Positions 1-13,397 of a DNA stretch of 64,000 nucleotides are shown here, piece after piece. The notes under the pieces were generated by a model. The model saw nothing but the letters and a program-made list of their open reading frames with translations, had not been told where the DNA came from and ran no database searches. Both the position numbers and the translations under genes were made by a program. The stretch is from Enterobacter asburiae (GTDB lineage Bacteria; Pseudomonadota; Gammaproteobacteria; Enterobacterales; Enterobacteriaceae), in contig NZ_VRKN01000016.1 of NCBI RefSeq assembly GCF_008080435.1, positions 24,882 to 88,881 on the forward strand, in the 5' to 3' direction. Within the stretch, counting starts at the first letter, position 1. Each line of letters opens with the position of its first letter.

Positions 1-759
1 ATCCATGCGCGGCGACAGCGTGCGGATGCCGCGCAACAGCAGATAGCTGTCGAAGGCACCCGCGGTGACGCCAATATTATTGGCCCACCATGCCAGTTCG
101 GTGACAACGTCGGGATCTTTGGCAATCACCACGCCCGCTACCACATCAGAATGGCCGTTCAGATATTTAGTGCATGAATGCAATACCAGATCGGCACCCA
201 GTGCGAGTGGGTTCTGAAGGGCCGGACTGAGGAACGTATTATCCACTACACTTATCGCTCCCGCATCCCTTGCGAGCTGACAAATTTTCGCAATATCGAC
301 AACGCGCAACAATGGATTGCTTGGACTTTCCACCAGAACCAGCTTTGGTTTCTCTGCCAGCGCCTGTTTCAGCGCCTGTTCGTCGTTTTGATCGACAAAC
401 AGTACGCGATAGCAGCCGCGTTTCGCCAGGCTATCAAACAGGCGATAGCTGCCGCCGTAGCAATCGTGCGGCGCAACCAGAAGGTCACCTGGTTTCAGGA
501 ACACCGTGGTCACCAGGTGAATGGCGGACATCCCTGTATTGGTTAATACTGCACCTGCGCCACCTTCCAGCTCGGCCAGCGCACGCTGGGTCACGTCACG
601 CGTAGGGTTACCACGACGCGAATAATCATGCGCGCGGGGTTCATTAAATCCGGTGAAATTATAGGTACTGGAAAGATGAATCGGCGGGACAACGCAGCCG
701 TACTGCTCGTCATCATTTAATCCGCTACGCACTGCAATAGTGGCCTGTTTACGCGTCAT
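1..759 (-). CDS. metB: cystathionine gamma-synthase, 5' part only (cut by window edge)
   Basis: MetB joins O-succinylhomoserine and cysteine to give cystathionine in methionine synthesis. It is a cytosolic PLP enzyme of the Cys/Met metabolism family. The 253 codons present run from an ATG at 759-757 to the left edge without a stop. The family is usually near 386 residues, so about a third of the C-terminal end is missing. The PLP lysine lies in the SCTKYLNGHSD motif near residue 198, and the VDNTFLSP and ESPSNP motifs of the family are present. It is divergent from metJ, and the met boxes between them are expected to repress it with S-adenosylmethionine. Confidence 0.96.
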   Translation of the reverse strand, partial: MTRKQATIAVRSGLNDDEQYGCVVPPIHLSSTYNFTGFNEPRAHDYSRRGNPTRDVTQRALAELEGGAGAVLTNTGMSAIHLVTTVFLKPGDLLVAPHDCYGGSYRLFDSLAKRGCYRVLFVDQNDEQALKQALAEKPKLVLVESPSNPLLRVVDIAKICQLARDAGAISVVDNTFLSPALQNPLALGADLVLHSCTKYLNGHSDVVAGVVIAKDPDVVTELAWWANNIGVTAGAFDSYLLLRGIRTLSPRMD

Positions 760-812
760 GGTGAGGGCTTCCTGGCGAATGAGGTGAAAAGTCAGGCATC
801 AGAGTAAACATT

Positions 813-852
813 GAAAGTATGGACGTCAATACATCTGGACATCTAAACTTCT
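813..852. promoter_or_regulatory. tandem met boxes (MetJ operator) of metB/metJ
   Basis: Consecutive 8-bp units resemble the met box AGACGTCT: GGACGTCA (821), ATACATCT (829), GGACATCT (837) and AAACTTCT (845). A weaker unit may precede them at 813. MetJ dimers with SAM bind such tandem boxes cooperatively. The position in the metB-metJ divergent region fits autoregulation of metJ and repression of metB. Confidence 0.8.
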
Positions 853-1035
853 TTGCGTATAGATTGAGCAATGCGCAAATAGCCGTTAAAATTATATGCT
901 TTAGTGCACGCTGCAGTGGCAATATCCGTGCCACGGTATCGTCTCTACGGTAAACTAGGCAAGATTGCGGTTCAAAACGGGTGGTTACAGGTTTTGCACC
1001 TTTAGATAAATGACTGAGAGGATTAAAGGTATCTC

Positions 1036-1353
1036 ATGGCTGAATGGAGCGGCGAATATATCAGCCCATACGCTGAGCACGGTAAGAAGAGTGAACAAGT
1101 AAAGAAAATTACGGTTTCTATTCCTCTGAAGGTGTTGAAGATCCTCACCGATGAACGTACGCGTCGTCAGGTGAACAACCTGCGCCACGCGACCAACAGC
1201 GAACTGCTGTGCGAAGCGTTCCTGCATGCGTTTACCGGTCAACCGTTGCCGAACGATGACGATCTGCGTAAAGAGCGCAGTGATGAAATCCCGGAAGAGG
1301 CGAAGGTGATCATGCGTGAACTGGGTATCGACCCGGAGACGTGGGAATACTGA
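1036..1353 (+). CDS. metJ: methionine regulon repressor MetJ
   Basis: MetJ represses methionine biosynthesis and uptake genes with S-adenosylmethionine as corepressor. It is a cytosolic ribbon-helix-helix dimer. The 105-residue product has the expected length. The DNA-contacting beta strand [13 protein letters not shown] lies at about residues 22-34. An AGAGGATTAAAGG stretch upstream provides a ribosome site. It is transcribed away from metB, with met boxes between the two. A bidirectional terminator follows 17 bases after the stop and separates it from rpmE. Confidence 0.97.
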   Translation: MAEWSGEYISPYAEHGKKSEQVKKITVSIPLKVLKILTDERTRRQVNNLRHATNSELLCEAFLHAFTGQPLPNDDDLRKERSDEIPEEAKVIMRELGIDPETWEY

Positions 1354-1370
1354 AAAGCGGATACAAAAAA

Positions 1371-1393
1371 GGCACCTTGCGGTGCCTTTTTTT
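1371..1393. terminator. bidirectional terminator between metJ and rpmE
   Basis: A GGCACC/GGTGCC stem with a TTGC loop is flanked by an A run on the left and seven T on the right, so it can end both metJ (plus) and rpmE (minus). Confidence 0.85.
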
Positions 1394-1401
1394 CGGGAAA
1401 C

Positions 1402-1614
1402 TTATTTAGCGCCCGGGATGCTGAAACGCTTGTTGAAGCGGTCAACACGGCCACCGGTTGCAACATCACGCTGCTTACCAGTGTAGAACGGGTGGCATTT
1501 GCCGCACACGTCCAGGTTCAGATCGTGGCCCACGGTGGAGCGGATCTGGATAGAGTTACCGCAAGAACAGTTTGCAGTAATCATTTCGTATTTCGGGTGA
1601 ATATCTTTTTTCAT
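1402..1614 (-). CDS. rpmE: 50S ribosomal protein L31 (zinc-binding form)
   Basis: L31 sits on the large ribosomal subunit near the central protuberance and helps bridge the two subunits. The 70-residue product begins [10 protein letters not shown]. It keeps the zinc ligands in CSCGN (about 16 and 18) and CGKC (about 37 and 40), which mark the zinc-containing C+ form rather than the zinc-free paralog. A clear ribosome site, GAGGTT, precedes the ATG. It stands alone between metJ and priA. E. coli carries an extra gene, yiiX, near metJ that is absent here. Confidence 0.96.
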   Translation of the reverse strand: MKKDIHPKYEMITANCSCGNSIQIRSTVGHDLNLDVCGKCHPFYTGKQRDVATGGRVDRFNKRFSIPGAK

Positions 1615-1685
1615 GGGAGAACCTCAGTTAAGGCCGCGTCGCTCTTCCAGCCCTAACGCCAGACACCACGCGATGTTGAATGTAA

Positions 1686-4010
<2,325 letters not shown>

Positions 4011-4129
4011 AGACGGATCGAAAAATTTAACGCTCCTCACACTTTTTATGAAAATTCTGTAACCGATTCCATTAACTATCTGTAAAAATGGTGATGTCAG
4101 AAGTTCGGTGTTCAGGCGAGGAGAAGACG

Positions 4130-5155
4130 TTGAAGTCCAGGAAAGAGGTTGCACCGGCGACCATGAAAGACGTTGCCCAGAAAGCACAAGTCTCTACGGC
4201 AACGGTATCCCGCGCATTAATGAACCCGGATAAAGTCTCCCAGGCGACCCGTAACCGGGTGGAGCAGGCTGCGCTTGAAGTGGGCTATTTCCCACAGGCG
4301 ATGGGGCGTAACGTCAAACGCAATGAGTCGCGCACCATTCTGGTGATTGTGCCGGACATCTGCGATCCCTTCTTCAGCGAGATTATCCGCGGTATTGAAG
4401 TCACCGCAGCGGAACAGGGTTACCTGGTGCTGATTGGCGACTGCGCCCACCAGAACCAGCAGGAAAAAACCTTCATCGACCTCATTATCACCAAGCAGAT
4501 CGACGGCATGCTGCTGCTTGGCTCTCGCCTGCCGTTTGATGCCAGCATTGAAGAGCAGCGTAATTTACCGCCGATGGTCATGGCCAACGAGTTTGCGCCA
4601 GAGCTGGAGCTGCCGACGGTCCATATTGATAACCTCACCGCCGCGTTCAACGCCGTAAATTATCTCCAGGAGCTGGGGCATAAGCGCATTGGTTGTATTG
4701 CCGGGCCGGAAGAGATGCCGCTGTGTCACTATCGCTTACAGGGCTACGTTCAGGCGCTGCGCCGTACCGGCGTCACCGTCGATCCGCACTACATTGCGCG
4801 CGGTGACTTTACCTTCGCCGCGGGTGGACAAGCGCTGGAGAAACTTCTGGACCTGCCTGAACCGCCAACCGCCGTATTTTGTCACAGCGACGTGATGGCG
4901 CTGGGCGCATTATCGTACGCCAAACGCCGCGGCCTGCGGATACCGAAAGATTTATCGATCATCGGATTCGATAATATTTCGCTTTCAGAATTTTGCGATC
5001 CGCCGCTCTCAACGGTCGCTCAGCCGCGTTATCAAATCGGCCGCGAAGCGATGCTGCTTTTGCTGGATCAGCTTCACGGTCAAACAGTTAGCAGCGGTTC
5101 GCGGTTGCTGGACTGCGAACTGATTGTCCGCGGAACTACCCAGGCATTGACTTAA
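4130..5155 (+). CDS. cytR: LacI-family repressor CytR
   Basis: CytR represses nucleoside uptake and catabolism genes together with CRP, and cytidine relieves it. The N-terminal helix-turn-helix (TMKDVAQKAQ, VSTATVSRALMNPDKVS) is followed by a periplasmic-binding-like effector domain. I place the start at TTG 4130, after the AGGCGAGGAG ribosome site. This gives 341 residues, the E. coli length. The longer frame from ATG 4088 would add 14 residues unlike the family. It lies between priA and ftsN, as in E. coli. Confidence 0.93.
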   Translation: MKSRKEVAPATMKDVAQKAQVSTATVSRALMNPDKVSQATRNRVEQAALEVGYFPQAMGRNVKRNESRTILVIVPDICDPFFSEIIRGIEVTAAEQGYLVLIGDCAHQNQQEKTFIDLIITKQIDGMLLLGSRLPFDASIEEQRNLPPMVMANEFAPELELPTVHIDNLTAAFNAVNYLQELGHKRIGCIAGPEEMPLCHYRLQGYVQALRRTGVTVDPHYIARGDFTFAAGGQALEKLLDLPEPPTAVFCHSDVMALGALSYAKRRGLRIPKDLSIIGFDNISLSEFCDPPLSTVAQPRYQIGREAMLLLLDQLHGQTVSSGSRLLDCELIVRGTTQALT

Positions 5156-5248
5156 AGTAAACGTCTTTCGGATACCCTTATCTGGTCAAAGCCCCGCCGC
5201 TTAAGTAACATGGCGGACTGACGAACGAATAAATACAGCGAAACGATA

Positions 5249-6244
5249 GTGGCACAACGAGATTATGTACGTCGCGGCCAGCCGGCACCTTCGCGACGCA
5301 AAAAGAGTAGCTCAAGGAAAAAGCAACGTAACCTGCCTGCTGTATCGCCAGCAATGGTCGCTATTGCTGCGGCTGTAGTCGTCGCCTTTATTGGTGGCCT
5401 GTACTTTATCACGCACCATAAAAAAGAAGAGTCTGAGGCGCTTCAGGCCAGTAAAGTTGCCGGAAATGGCCTTCCTCCGAAGCCTGAAGAGCGCTGGCGC
5501 TATATCAAAGAGCTGGAAAGCCGTCAGCCTGGGGTGCGTGCGCCAACCGAACCTTCTGCGGGCGGTGAAGTGCAGAATGCGAATCAGCTGACGGATGAAC
5601 AGCGTCAGCTGCTGGCACAAATGCAGGCCGATATGCGCCAGCAGCCTACGCAGCTGAACGAAGTGCCGTGGAATGAGCAGACGCCGGCACAGCGCCAGCA
5701 AACGCTGCAGCGACGTCAGGCGCAACAGCAGATTCAGCAGCAACAGCAGCAGCAGTGGGCGCAAACCCAGCCGGTGCAGCAGCCGAAAGCACAGCCGCGG
5801 GTAACGGAACAGCCATACCAGCAGCAGACGCGTACGGTGCAGTCTCAACCGGTCCAACAGCAGCCGAAAACTCAGCCGCAGAAACAGGCGGCTCAGCCGT
5901 ATCAGGATCTGCTCCAGACGCCAGCGCATACCACCGCGCAGCAGCCGAAAACGCAGCAGGCCGCGCCGGTCACCAAAGAGACCGAAGCGCCGAAGCAGAC
6001 GGCAGAGAAAAAAGACGAACGCCGCTGGATGGTGCAGTGCGGTTCGTTCAAAGGCGCCGAGCAGGCGGAAACGGTACGCGCACAGCTGGCCTTTGAAGGG
6101 TTTGATTCACGTATTACCACCAACAATGGCTGGAACCGCGTGGTGATTGGTCCGGTTAAAGGCAAAGAAAATGCCGATGGCACCATTTCGCGTTTGAAAG
6201 TGGCCGGCCACACAAACTGCATTCGACTCGCCTCCGGGGGTTGA
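5249..6244 (+). CDS. ftsN: essential cell-division protein FtsN
   Basis: FtsN is a bitopic inner-membrane divisome protein that triggers septal peptidoglycan synthesis through FtsA and FtsQLB. The GTG start at 5249 gives 331 residues. A basic cytosolic tail (VRRGQPAPSRRKKSS) is followed by a membrane segment at about 33-54. Next come the conserved region KPEERWRYIKELESRQPG and a long Gln/Pro-rich periplasmic linker with poly-Gln tracts. The C-terminal SPOR domain (from DERRWMVQCGSF) binds denuded glycan. The linker is the variable part. The stop codon overlaps a sigma-32-like promoter for hslVU. Confidence 0.95.
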   Translation: MAQRDYVRRGQPAPSRRKKSSSRKKQRNLPAVSPAMVAIAAAVVVAFIGGLYFITHHKKEESEALQASKVAGNGLPPKPEERWRYIKELESRQPGVRAPTEPSAGGEVQNANQLTDEQRQLLAQMQADMRQQPTQLNEVPWNEQTPAQRQQTLQRRQAQQQIQQQQQQQWAQTQPVQQPKAQPRVTEQPYQQQTRTVQSQPVQQQPKTQPQKQAAQPYQDLLQTPAHTTAQQPKTQQAAPVTKETEAPKQTAEKKDERRWMVQCGSFKGAEQAETVRAQLAFEGFDSRITTNNGWNRVVIGPVKGKENADGTISRLKVAGHTNCIRLASGG

Positions 6245-6267
6245 AACCCCCAAAATCCCCCCCATCT
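6241..6267 (+). promoter_or_regulatory. sigma-32 heat-shock promoter of hslVU
   Basis: TTGAAA at 6241-6246 and CCCCATCT at 6260-6267, 13 bases apart, match the RpoH consensus closely. The -35 element overlaps the ftsN stop codon. The position matches the known heat-shock promoter of E. coli hslVU. Confidence 0.8.
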
Positions 6268-6279
6268 ATCATTTAATTC

Positions 6280-6303
6280 AGCCCTGAGCACAGGCTCAGG
6301 GCT
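6280..6303 (+). promoter_or_regulatory. hairpin in the hslVU leader (also a possible ftsN terminator)
   Basis: A perfect 10-bp stem, AGCCCTGAGC/GCTCAGGGCT with an ACAG loop, lies between the sigma-32 promoter and hslV. The T run after it is poor. A leader inverted repeat that supports hslVU mRNA is known in E. coli, and this may be its counterpart. Confidence 0.6.
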
Positions 6304-6338
6304 TCTGTTTCCCGATTCTGTAACCAGGGGGTCTGCTC

Positions 6339-6869
6339 GTGACAACAATAGTAAGTGTACGCCGTAACGGCCATGTGGTAATCGCCGGTGATGGCCAGGC
6401 CACGCTGGGTAATACCGTCATGAAAGGCAACGTGAAGAAAGTGCGCCGTCTCTACAACGACAAAGTGATCGCCGGTTTTGCAGGCGGCACGGCGGACGCC
6501 TTTACGCTGTTTGAACTGTTTGAACGCAAACTGGAAATGCACCAGGGTCATCTGGTGAAAGCTGCCGTTGAGCTGGCGAAAGACTGGCGTACCGACCGCA
6601 TGCTGCGCAAGCTCGAAGCGCTGCTGGCCGTGGCCGATGAAACCGCCTCGCTGATCATCACCGGTAACGGTGACGTGATTCAGCCGGAAAATGACCTGAT
6701 TGCCATCGGCTCTGGCGGCCCTTATGCCCAGGCTGCAGCCCGCGCGCTGTTGGAAAATACCGACATGAACGCGCGTGATATCGCGGTGAAGGCGTTGGAT
6801 ATTGCAGGTGATATCTGCATTTATACCAACCACAACCACACCATCGAAGAATTGACCTCCAAAGCGTAA
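6339..6869 (+). CDS. hslV: HslV, peptidase subunit of the HslUV (ClpYQ) protease
   Basis: HslV forms the double-hexamer proteolytic core that degrades proteins unfolded by HslU, such as SulA and RpoH. It is a proteasome-beta-like N-terminal nucleophile hydrolase of 176 residues. The start is a GTG at 6339. Removal of the initiator residue exposes the catalytic Thr (TTIVSVRR). The [13 protein letters not shown] and GFAGGTADA motifs are typical of the family. hslU follows after nine bases, forming one heat-shock operon. Confidence 0.97.
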   Translation: MTTIVSVRRNGHVVIAGDGQATLGNTVMKGNVKKVRRLYNDKVIAGFAGGTADAFTLFELFERKLEMHQGHLVKAAVELAKDWRTDRMLRKLEALLAVADETASLIITGNGDVIQPENDLIAIGSGGPYAQAAARALLENTDMNARDIAVKALDIAGDICIYTNHNHTIEELTSKA

Positions 6870-6878
6870 GGATCTCCC

Positions 6879-8213
6879 ATGTCTGAAATGACCCCACGCG
6901 AAATTGTCAGCGAACTGAACAAACATATTATCGGCCAGGATAACGCCAAGCGTTCGGTGGCTATCGCTCTGCGTAACCGCTGGCGTCGTATGCAGCTTGA
7001 CGAAGAGCTGCGCCACGAAGTGACGCCGAAAAACATTCTGATGATCGGCCCGACCGGCGTCGGTAAAACTGAAATCGCCCGTCGTCTGGCGAAGCTGGCT
7101 AACGCACCGTTTATCAAAGTTGAAGCCACCAAGTTCACCGAAGTGGGCTATGTGGGTAAAGAAGTGGACTCCATCATCCGCGATCTGACCGACTCGGCGA
7201 TCAAGATGGTGCGCGTCCAGGCGATCGAGAAAAACCGCTATCGCGCGGAAGAGATGGCTGAAGAGCGCATTCTCGACGTGCTGATCCCACCGGCAAAAAA
7301 CAACTGGGGCCAGGCAGAGCAGCAGGCGGAACCTTCTGCGGCACGTCAGGCATTCCGCAAGAAACTGCGTGAAGGCCAGCTGGATGACAAAGAGATTGAG
7401 ATCGATCTCGCTGCCGCGCCAATGGGTGTGGAAATCATGGCACCTCCGGGCATGGAAGAGATGACCAGCCAGCTGCAGTCTATGTTCCAGAACCTGGGCG
7501 GCCAGAAGCAGAAAGCACGTAAGCTGAAAATCAAAGACGCGATGAAGCTGCTGATTGAAGAAGAAGCGGCGAAGCTGGTGAACCCGGAAGAGCTGAAGCA
7601 GGACGCTATCGACGCGGTTGAGCAGCACGGGATCGTGTTTATCGACGAAATCGACAAGATCTGTAAGCGCGGCGGCAACAGCTCCGGCCCGGATGTGTCC
7701 CGCGAAGGCGTTCAGCGCGACCTGCTGCCGCTGGTTGAAGGCTGCACCGTCTCCACCAAGCACGGCATGGTGAAAACGGACCACATCCTGTTTATCGCTT
7801 CAGGCGCGTTCCAGGTTGCCAGCCCGTCGGATCTGATCCCCGAACTGCAGGGGCGTCTGCCTATCCGCGTTGAGCTGCAGGCGCTGACCACCGAAGATTT
7901 CGAGCGTATCCTGACCGAACCAAACGCCTCTGTGACCGTACAGTACAAAGCGCTGATGGCGACCGAAGGCGTGAATATCGAGTTCACCGAAGACGGTATC
8001 AAACGCATCGCCCAGGCCGCATGGCAGGTCAACGAAACCACCGAAAACATCGGTGCGCGTCGTCTGCACACCGTGCTGGAACGCCTGGTGGAAGATATCT
8101 CTTACGATGCGAGTGACCTTAACGGTCAAACCATTACCATTGACGCAGAATATGTGGGTAAACACCTGGATGCGTTAGTGGCAGATGAAGATCTGAGCCG
8201 TTTTATCCTATAA
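6879..8213 (+). CDS. hslU: HslU, unfoldase ATPase of the HslUV protease
   Basis: HslU is an AAA+ hexamer that unfolds substrates and feeds them into HslV. The 444-residue product has Walker A GPTGVGKT at 57-64. The insertion I-domain runs from about 110 to 240, the Walker B motif is IVFIDEIDK, and the C-terminal tail DEDLSRFIL inserts into HslV. It is the second gene of the operon and is followed by a strong terminator. Confidence 0.97.
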   Translation: MSEMTPREIVSELNKHIIGQDNAKRSVAIALRNRWRRMQLDEELRHEVTPKNILMIGPTGVGKTEIARRLAKLANAPFIKVEATKFTEVGYVGKEVDSIIRDLTDSAIKMVRVQAIEKNRYRAEEMAEERILDVLIPPAKNNWGQAEQQAEPSAARQAFRKKLREGQLDDKEIEIDLAAAPMGVEIMAPPGMEEMTSQLQSMFQNLGGQKQKARKLKIKDAMKLLIEEEAAKLVNPEELKQDAIDAVEQHGIVFIDEIDKICKRGGNSSGPDVSREGVQRDLLPLVEGCTVSTKHGMVKTDHILFIASGAFQVASPSDLIPELQGRLPIRVELQALTTEDFERILTEPNASVTVQYKALMATEGVNIEFTEDGIKRIAQAAWQVNETTENIGARRLHTVLERLVEDISYDASDLNGQTITIDAEYVGKHLDALVADEDLSRFIL

Positions 8214-8241
8214 TCGCGGTTACTGGATTCTCATCACGTTT

Positions 8242-8267
8242 AATGGGGGCTAATGCCCCCATTTTTA
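8242..8267 (+). terminator. hslVU terminator
   Basis: AATGGGGGC and GCCCCCATT pair around a TAAT loop and are followed by a T-rich stretch. Confidence 0.85.
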
Positions 8268-8281
8268 TTGGCTAAATACTT

Positions 8282-9202
8282 ATGACTGACATCAGCCGTA
8301 CTCAGGCGTGGCTCGAAAGTCTGCGCCCTAAAACACTTCCTCTGGCCTTTGCCGCGATTATCGTCGGCACCGCCCTTGCCTGGTGGCAGGGTTATTTCGA
8401 TCCGCTGGTCGCCGCGCTGGCATTGATTACCGCCGGCCTGCTACAAATCCTCTCCAATCTCGCCAACGACTACGGCGACGCGGTAAAAGGCAGCGACAAG
8501 CCGGACCGCATAGGGCCACTGCGCGGAATGCAGAAAGGGGTGATTACCCAGGCGCAGATGAAACGCGCGCTGATTATCACCGTGGTGCTGATCTGCGTAT
8601 CCGGCCTGGCGCTGGTGACGGTGGCGTCTAATACCACCAGCGATTTCATTGGCTTCCTGGTGCTGGGGTTGTTGGCCATTATCGCGGCCATTACCTATAC
8701 CGTCGGCACACGCCCTTACGGTTATATTGGGCTCGGGGATATCTCCGTACTGGTGTTCTTCGGCTGGCTGAGCGTGATGGGAAGCTGGTACCTGCAGGCG
8801 CATACGGTGATCCCTGCCCTGTTCCTGCCCGCGACCGCCTGCGGTCTGCTGGCGACGGCGGTCCTCAACATCAACAACCTGCGCGACATCGACAGCGATC
8901 GCGAGAACGGCAAAAACACCCTGGCGGTTCGTCTGGGGCCGGTCAATGCCCGCCGCTATCATGCCTGCCTGCTCATTGGCGCACTGGTTTGCCTGGCGCT
9001 GTTTAACCTGATTTCCCTGCAGAGCTTGTGGGGCTGGCTGTTTGTGCTTGCCGCGCCGCTGCTGATTAAGCAGGCCCGTTTTGTGATACGTGAACTCAGC
9101 CCGTCCGCCATGCCGCCGATGCTGGAACGCACGGTAAAAGGTGCATTGCTGACTAACCTGTTGTTCGTCATTGGGATTGTCCTGAGCCAGACGCTCAGTT
9201 AG
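8282..9202 (+). CDS. menA: 1,4-dihydroxy-2-naphthoate polyprenyltransferase MenA
   Basis: MenA attaches the octaprenyl chain to 1,4-dihydroxy-2-naphthoate in menaquinone synthesis. It is a UbiA-superfamily integral membrane enzyme of 306 residues with eight or nine hydrophobic segments. The two Asp-rich diphosphate-binding motifs are visible: NDYGDAVKGSD (about 61-71) and DIDSDREN (about 202-209). It is separated from hslU by a terminator, and rraA follows in the same direction. Confidence 0.95.
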   Translation: MTDISRTQAWLESLRPKTLPLAFAAIIVGTALAWWQGYFDPLVAALALITAGLLQILSNLANDYGDAVKGSDKPDRIGPLRGMQKGVITQAQMKRALIITVVLICVSGLALVTVASNTTSDFIGFLVLGLLAIIAAITYTVGTRPYGYIGLGDISVLVFFGWLSVMGSWYLQAHTVIPALFLPATACGLLATAVLNINNLRDIDSDRENGKNTLAVRLGPVNARRYHACLLIGALVCLALFNLISLQSLWGWLFVLAAPLLIKQARFVIRELSPSAMPPMLERTVKGALLTNLLFVIGIVLSQTLS

Positions 9203-9294
9203 CTGACAAATATCAATTAACAATTGATGATTTTGCCAACAACGCGTTTCGCACGATATACTGAACACATTCGCAGCAACTGAGCGTTAAACCT

Positions 9295-9780
9295 ATGAAA
9301 TACGATACCTCCGAGCTTTGTGACATCTACCAGGAAGATGTCAACGTCGTTGAACCGCTGTTCTCCAACTTTGGTGGACGGCCGTCGTTTGGCGGTCAAA
9401 TCGTCACGGTGAAATGTTTCGAGGATAACGGGTTGCTGTACGATCTGCTCGAACAGAACGGTCGTGGCCGCGTTCTTGTGGTCGACGGCGGCGGTTCCGT
9501 ACGCCGTGCATTAATTGATGCTGAACTGGCCGGGATTGCCGTCCAGAATGAGTGGGAAGGGATTGTGGTGTACGGTTCCGTGCGTCAGGTGGACGATCTT
9601 GAAGACCTGGATATCGGGATTCAGGCCATCGCGGCCATACCGGTAGGGGCGGCGGGTGACGGCATCGGCGAAAGCGACGTGCGCGTTAATTTCGGCGGCG
9701 TGACCTTCTTCTCCGGGGACCATCTCTACGCCGATAATACCGGCATTATCCTTTCCGAAGATCCGCTGGATATCGAGTAG
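9295..9780 (+). CDS. rraA: RNase E inhibitor RraA
   Basis: RraA binds the C-terminal scaffold of RNase E and helicases, and modulates mRNA turnover. The 161-residue product begins [12 protein letters not shown] and has the family motif [13 protein letters not shown]. It belongs to the same fold as HMG aldolase-type proteins but acts as a regulator in enterobacteria. It has its own upstream region after menA and a strong terminator at its end. Confidence 0.96.
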   Translation: MKYDTSELCDIYQEDVNVVEPLFSNFGGRPSFGGQIVTVKCFEDNGLLYDLLEQNGRGRVLVVDGGGSVRRALIDAELAGIAVQNEWEGIVVYGSVRQVDDLEDLDIGIQAIAAIPVGAAGDGIGESDVRVNFGGVTFFSGDHLYADNTGIILSEDPLDIE

Positions 9781-9803
9781 TAAAACCGTAAGCGTGAACC
9801 ATA

Positions 9804-9837
9804 AAAAAACCGCCAACAGCAATGTGGCGGTTTTTTT
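9804..9837 (+). terminator. rraA terminator
   Basis: An AAAAAACCGCCA ... TGGCGGTTTTTT stem with a seven-T tail lies 23 bases after the rraA stop. The A run on the left would also allow termination of minus-strand transcripts. Confidence 0.9.
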
Positions 9838-9869
9838 GTCCCTCGGGATTCGCGGTCCGTTGGGAAGTT

Positions 9870-10186
9870 TTGCAACCTTTAACCAGGATTTTTATCTTAC
9901 CCTGGTTCAAACCTCAGGTAACCCCATCAACCCTTTATAAATTCCTAATTATCTATGAAAACCTTAACTACGCTGCTGTTGCTCATTATGATGCTGCGTC
10001 CATTTCCGCCATTTCGCAAATGGGCATCGGTCCTGGGAAAGGTGTACTCACAACCGTAAAGCAGCCTTTAACCAGGCTTGTGTCCACCGACTTATCACCG
10101 GTGGTGAACGGTGGAGCGGTGTTCGTTGCTTTTGCTATGACAGCGCAGGACAAGTAGCGTTAAGGCCGCCTCTGGCGGCCTTTTTT
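9870..10186 (+). ncRNA. candidate independent transcript (small RNA or small-ORF mRNA) between rraA and zapB
   Basis: This 476-base gap between rraA and zapB holds a possible promoter (TTGCAA at 9870, 17-base spacer, TATCTT at 9893). It also holds an intrinsic terminator at 10164-10186 that ends only plus-strand RNA. rraA already has its own terminator upstream, so a separate RNA of roughly 280 bases is implied. It could encode a 34-codon peptide (9955-10059, MKTLTTLLLLIMML then a basic tail) or a 45-codon frame from 10020, but neither has a clear ribosome site. The motif CCTTTAACCAGG occurs twice, at about 9876 and 10065. I do not recognise this element. Confidence 0.35.
10164..10186 (+). 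terminator. intrinsic terminator with no assigned upstream gene
   Basis: GGCCGCC-TCT-GGCGGCC is followed by six T. It is oriented for plus-strand RNA, yet the nearest plus-strand gene, rraA, is already terminated 330 bases earlier. Confidence 0.8.
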
Positions 10187-10204
10187 ATAACTGGCATAAA
10201 AAAA

Positions 10205-10234
10205 GCCGGGTGGCGGCTTCGCCTTACCCGGCCT
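10205..10234. repeat. REP element (copy 1)
   Basis: GCCGGGTGGCGGCTTCGCC followed by TTACCCGGCC forms an imperfect palindrome. Near-identical copies lie at 52722 and 63673, and a divergent one at 17271. It sits just beyond the 3' end of zapB, the usual place for REP elements. Confidence 0.85.
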
Positions 10235-10256
10235 GGTCAGTTCATCCCAATGGGAA

Positions 10257-10895
<639 letters not shown>

Positions 10896-11741
10896 ATGAG
10901 TCAGACATCAACCTTAAAAGGCCAGTGCATTGCCGAGTTCCTTGGTACCGGGTTGTTGATATTCTTCGGAGTGGGCTGTGTCGCTGCACTGAAAGTGGCG
11001 GGTGCCAGTTTTGGTCAGTGGGAAATCAGTATCATCTGGGGTCTGGGCGTGGCGATGGCCATCTACCTGACTGCAGGGGTTTCCGGTGCACATCTTAACC
11101 CGGCGGTGACAATCGCACTGTGGCTGTTCGCGTGCTTCGACGGACGCAAAGTTGTTCCTTTCATTCTTTCTCAGTTTGCCGGCGCGTTTTGCGCAGCGGC
11201 GTTAGTTTACGGGCTTTATTACAATCTTTTCATCGACTTCGAACAGACGCATCATATGGTACGCGGCAGCGTCGAAAGTCTGGATCTGGCAGGCATCTTC
11301 TCAACCTACCCTAACCCGCATATCAATTTTGTGCAGGCGTTCGCAGTTGAAATGGTGATTACCGCTATTCTGATGGGCGTTATCCTGGCGCTGACCGACG
11401 ACGGAAACGGCATTCCGCGCGGCCCGCTGGCCCCCCTGCTGATTGGTTTGCTGATTGCGGTGATTGGCGCATCCATGGGCCCGCTGACCGGATTCGCGAT
11501 GAACCCGGCACGTGACATCGGACCAAAAGCCTTCGCCTTTATCGCAGGCTGGGGCGACGTCGCCTTCACCGGTGGCAAAGACATTCCTTACTTCCTGGTA
11601 CCGCTGTTTGCGCCAGTTGTCGGGGCTGCGCTGGGTGCGTTTAGCTACCGCAAATTAATTGGTCGCCACTTACCGTGCGACACCTGTGTGGAAGAGGAGA
11701 AGGAAACGACTTCTACCGCACAACAAAAAGCTTCGCTGTAA
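10896..11741 (+). CDS. glpF: glycerol facilitator (aquaglyceroporin) GlpF
   Basis: GlpF is an inner-membrane channel for glycerol and related polyols. The 281-residue product from ATG 10896 begins MSQTSTLKGQC and equals the E. coli length. The two half-helix motifs NPAV (about 68) and NPARD (about 203) mark the aquaporin fold, and the Arg of NPARD belongs to the selectivity filter. It has six membrane segments. It is followed by glpK after 21 bases, forming the glycerol uptake and phosphorylation operon. Confidence 0.97.
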   Translation: MSQTSTLKGQCIAEFLGTGLLIFFGVGCVAALKVAGASFGQWEISIIWGLGVAMAIYLTAGVSGAHLNPAVTIALWLFACFDGRKVVPFILSQFAGAFCAAALVYGLYYNLFIDFEQTHHMVRGSVESLDLAGIFSTYPNPHINFVQAFAVEMVITAILMGVILALTDDGNGIPRGPLAPLLIGLLIAVIGASMGPLTGFAMNPARDIGPKAFAFIAGWGDVAFTGGKDIPYFLVPLFAPVVGAALGAFSYRKLIGRHLPCDTCVEEEKETTSTAQQKASL

Positions 11742-13271
<1,530 letters not shown>

Positions 13272-13282
13272 TTGTCCTTAAT

Positions 13283-13350
13283 CCCCTCTCCCCTGGGGAG
13301 AGGGTTAGGGTGAGGGGCTCCGACTGCACCGGTCCCCTCACCCCTCCCCA
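13283..13350. repeat. extragenic inverted repeat (CCCCTCTCCCC...GGGGAGAGGG type), copy 1
   Basis: CCCTCTCCCC/GGGGAGAGGG forms a tight hairpin. It is followed by TTAGGGTGAGGGG, which pairs with a later CCCCTCACCCC. Related copies lie at 20651 and 25671. This high-GC repeat family is common between genes in Enterobacter-like genomes. It lies between glpK and glpX and may form a processing hairpin in the operon mRNA. Confidence 0.75.
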
Positions 13351-13397
13351 CTCTGTGATAAACTTCGTGCAATTCCTTTTGATTGCACGAGTACCTC

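Noticed and set aside
6273..7784. A 503-codon minus-strand frame opposite hslV and hslU.
   Set aside because: It mirrors codon bias of the real genes on the other strand, and its composition (many His, Phe and Arg) is that of a shadow frame.
9822..10157. A 111-codon plus-strand frame after rraA.
   Set aside because: It begins inside the rraA terminator and lacks a ribosome site. Its end near a terminator is noted in the candidate transcript instead.
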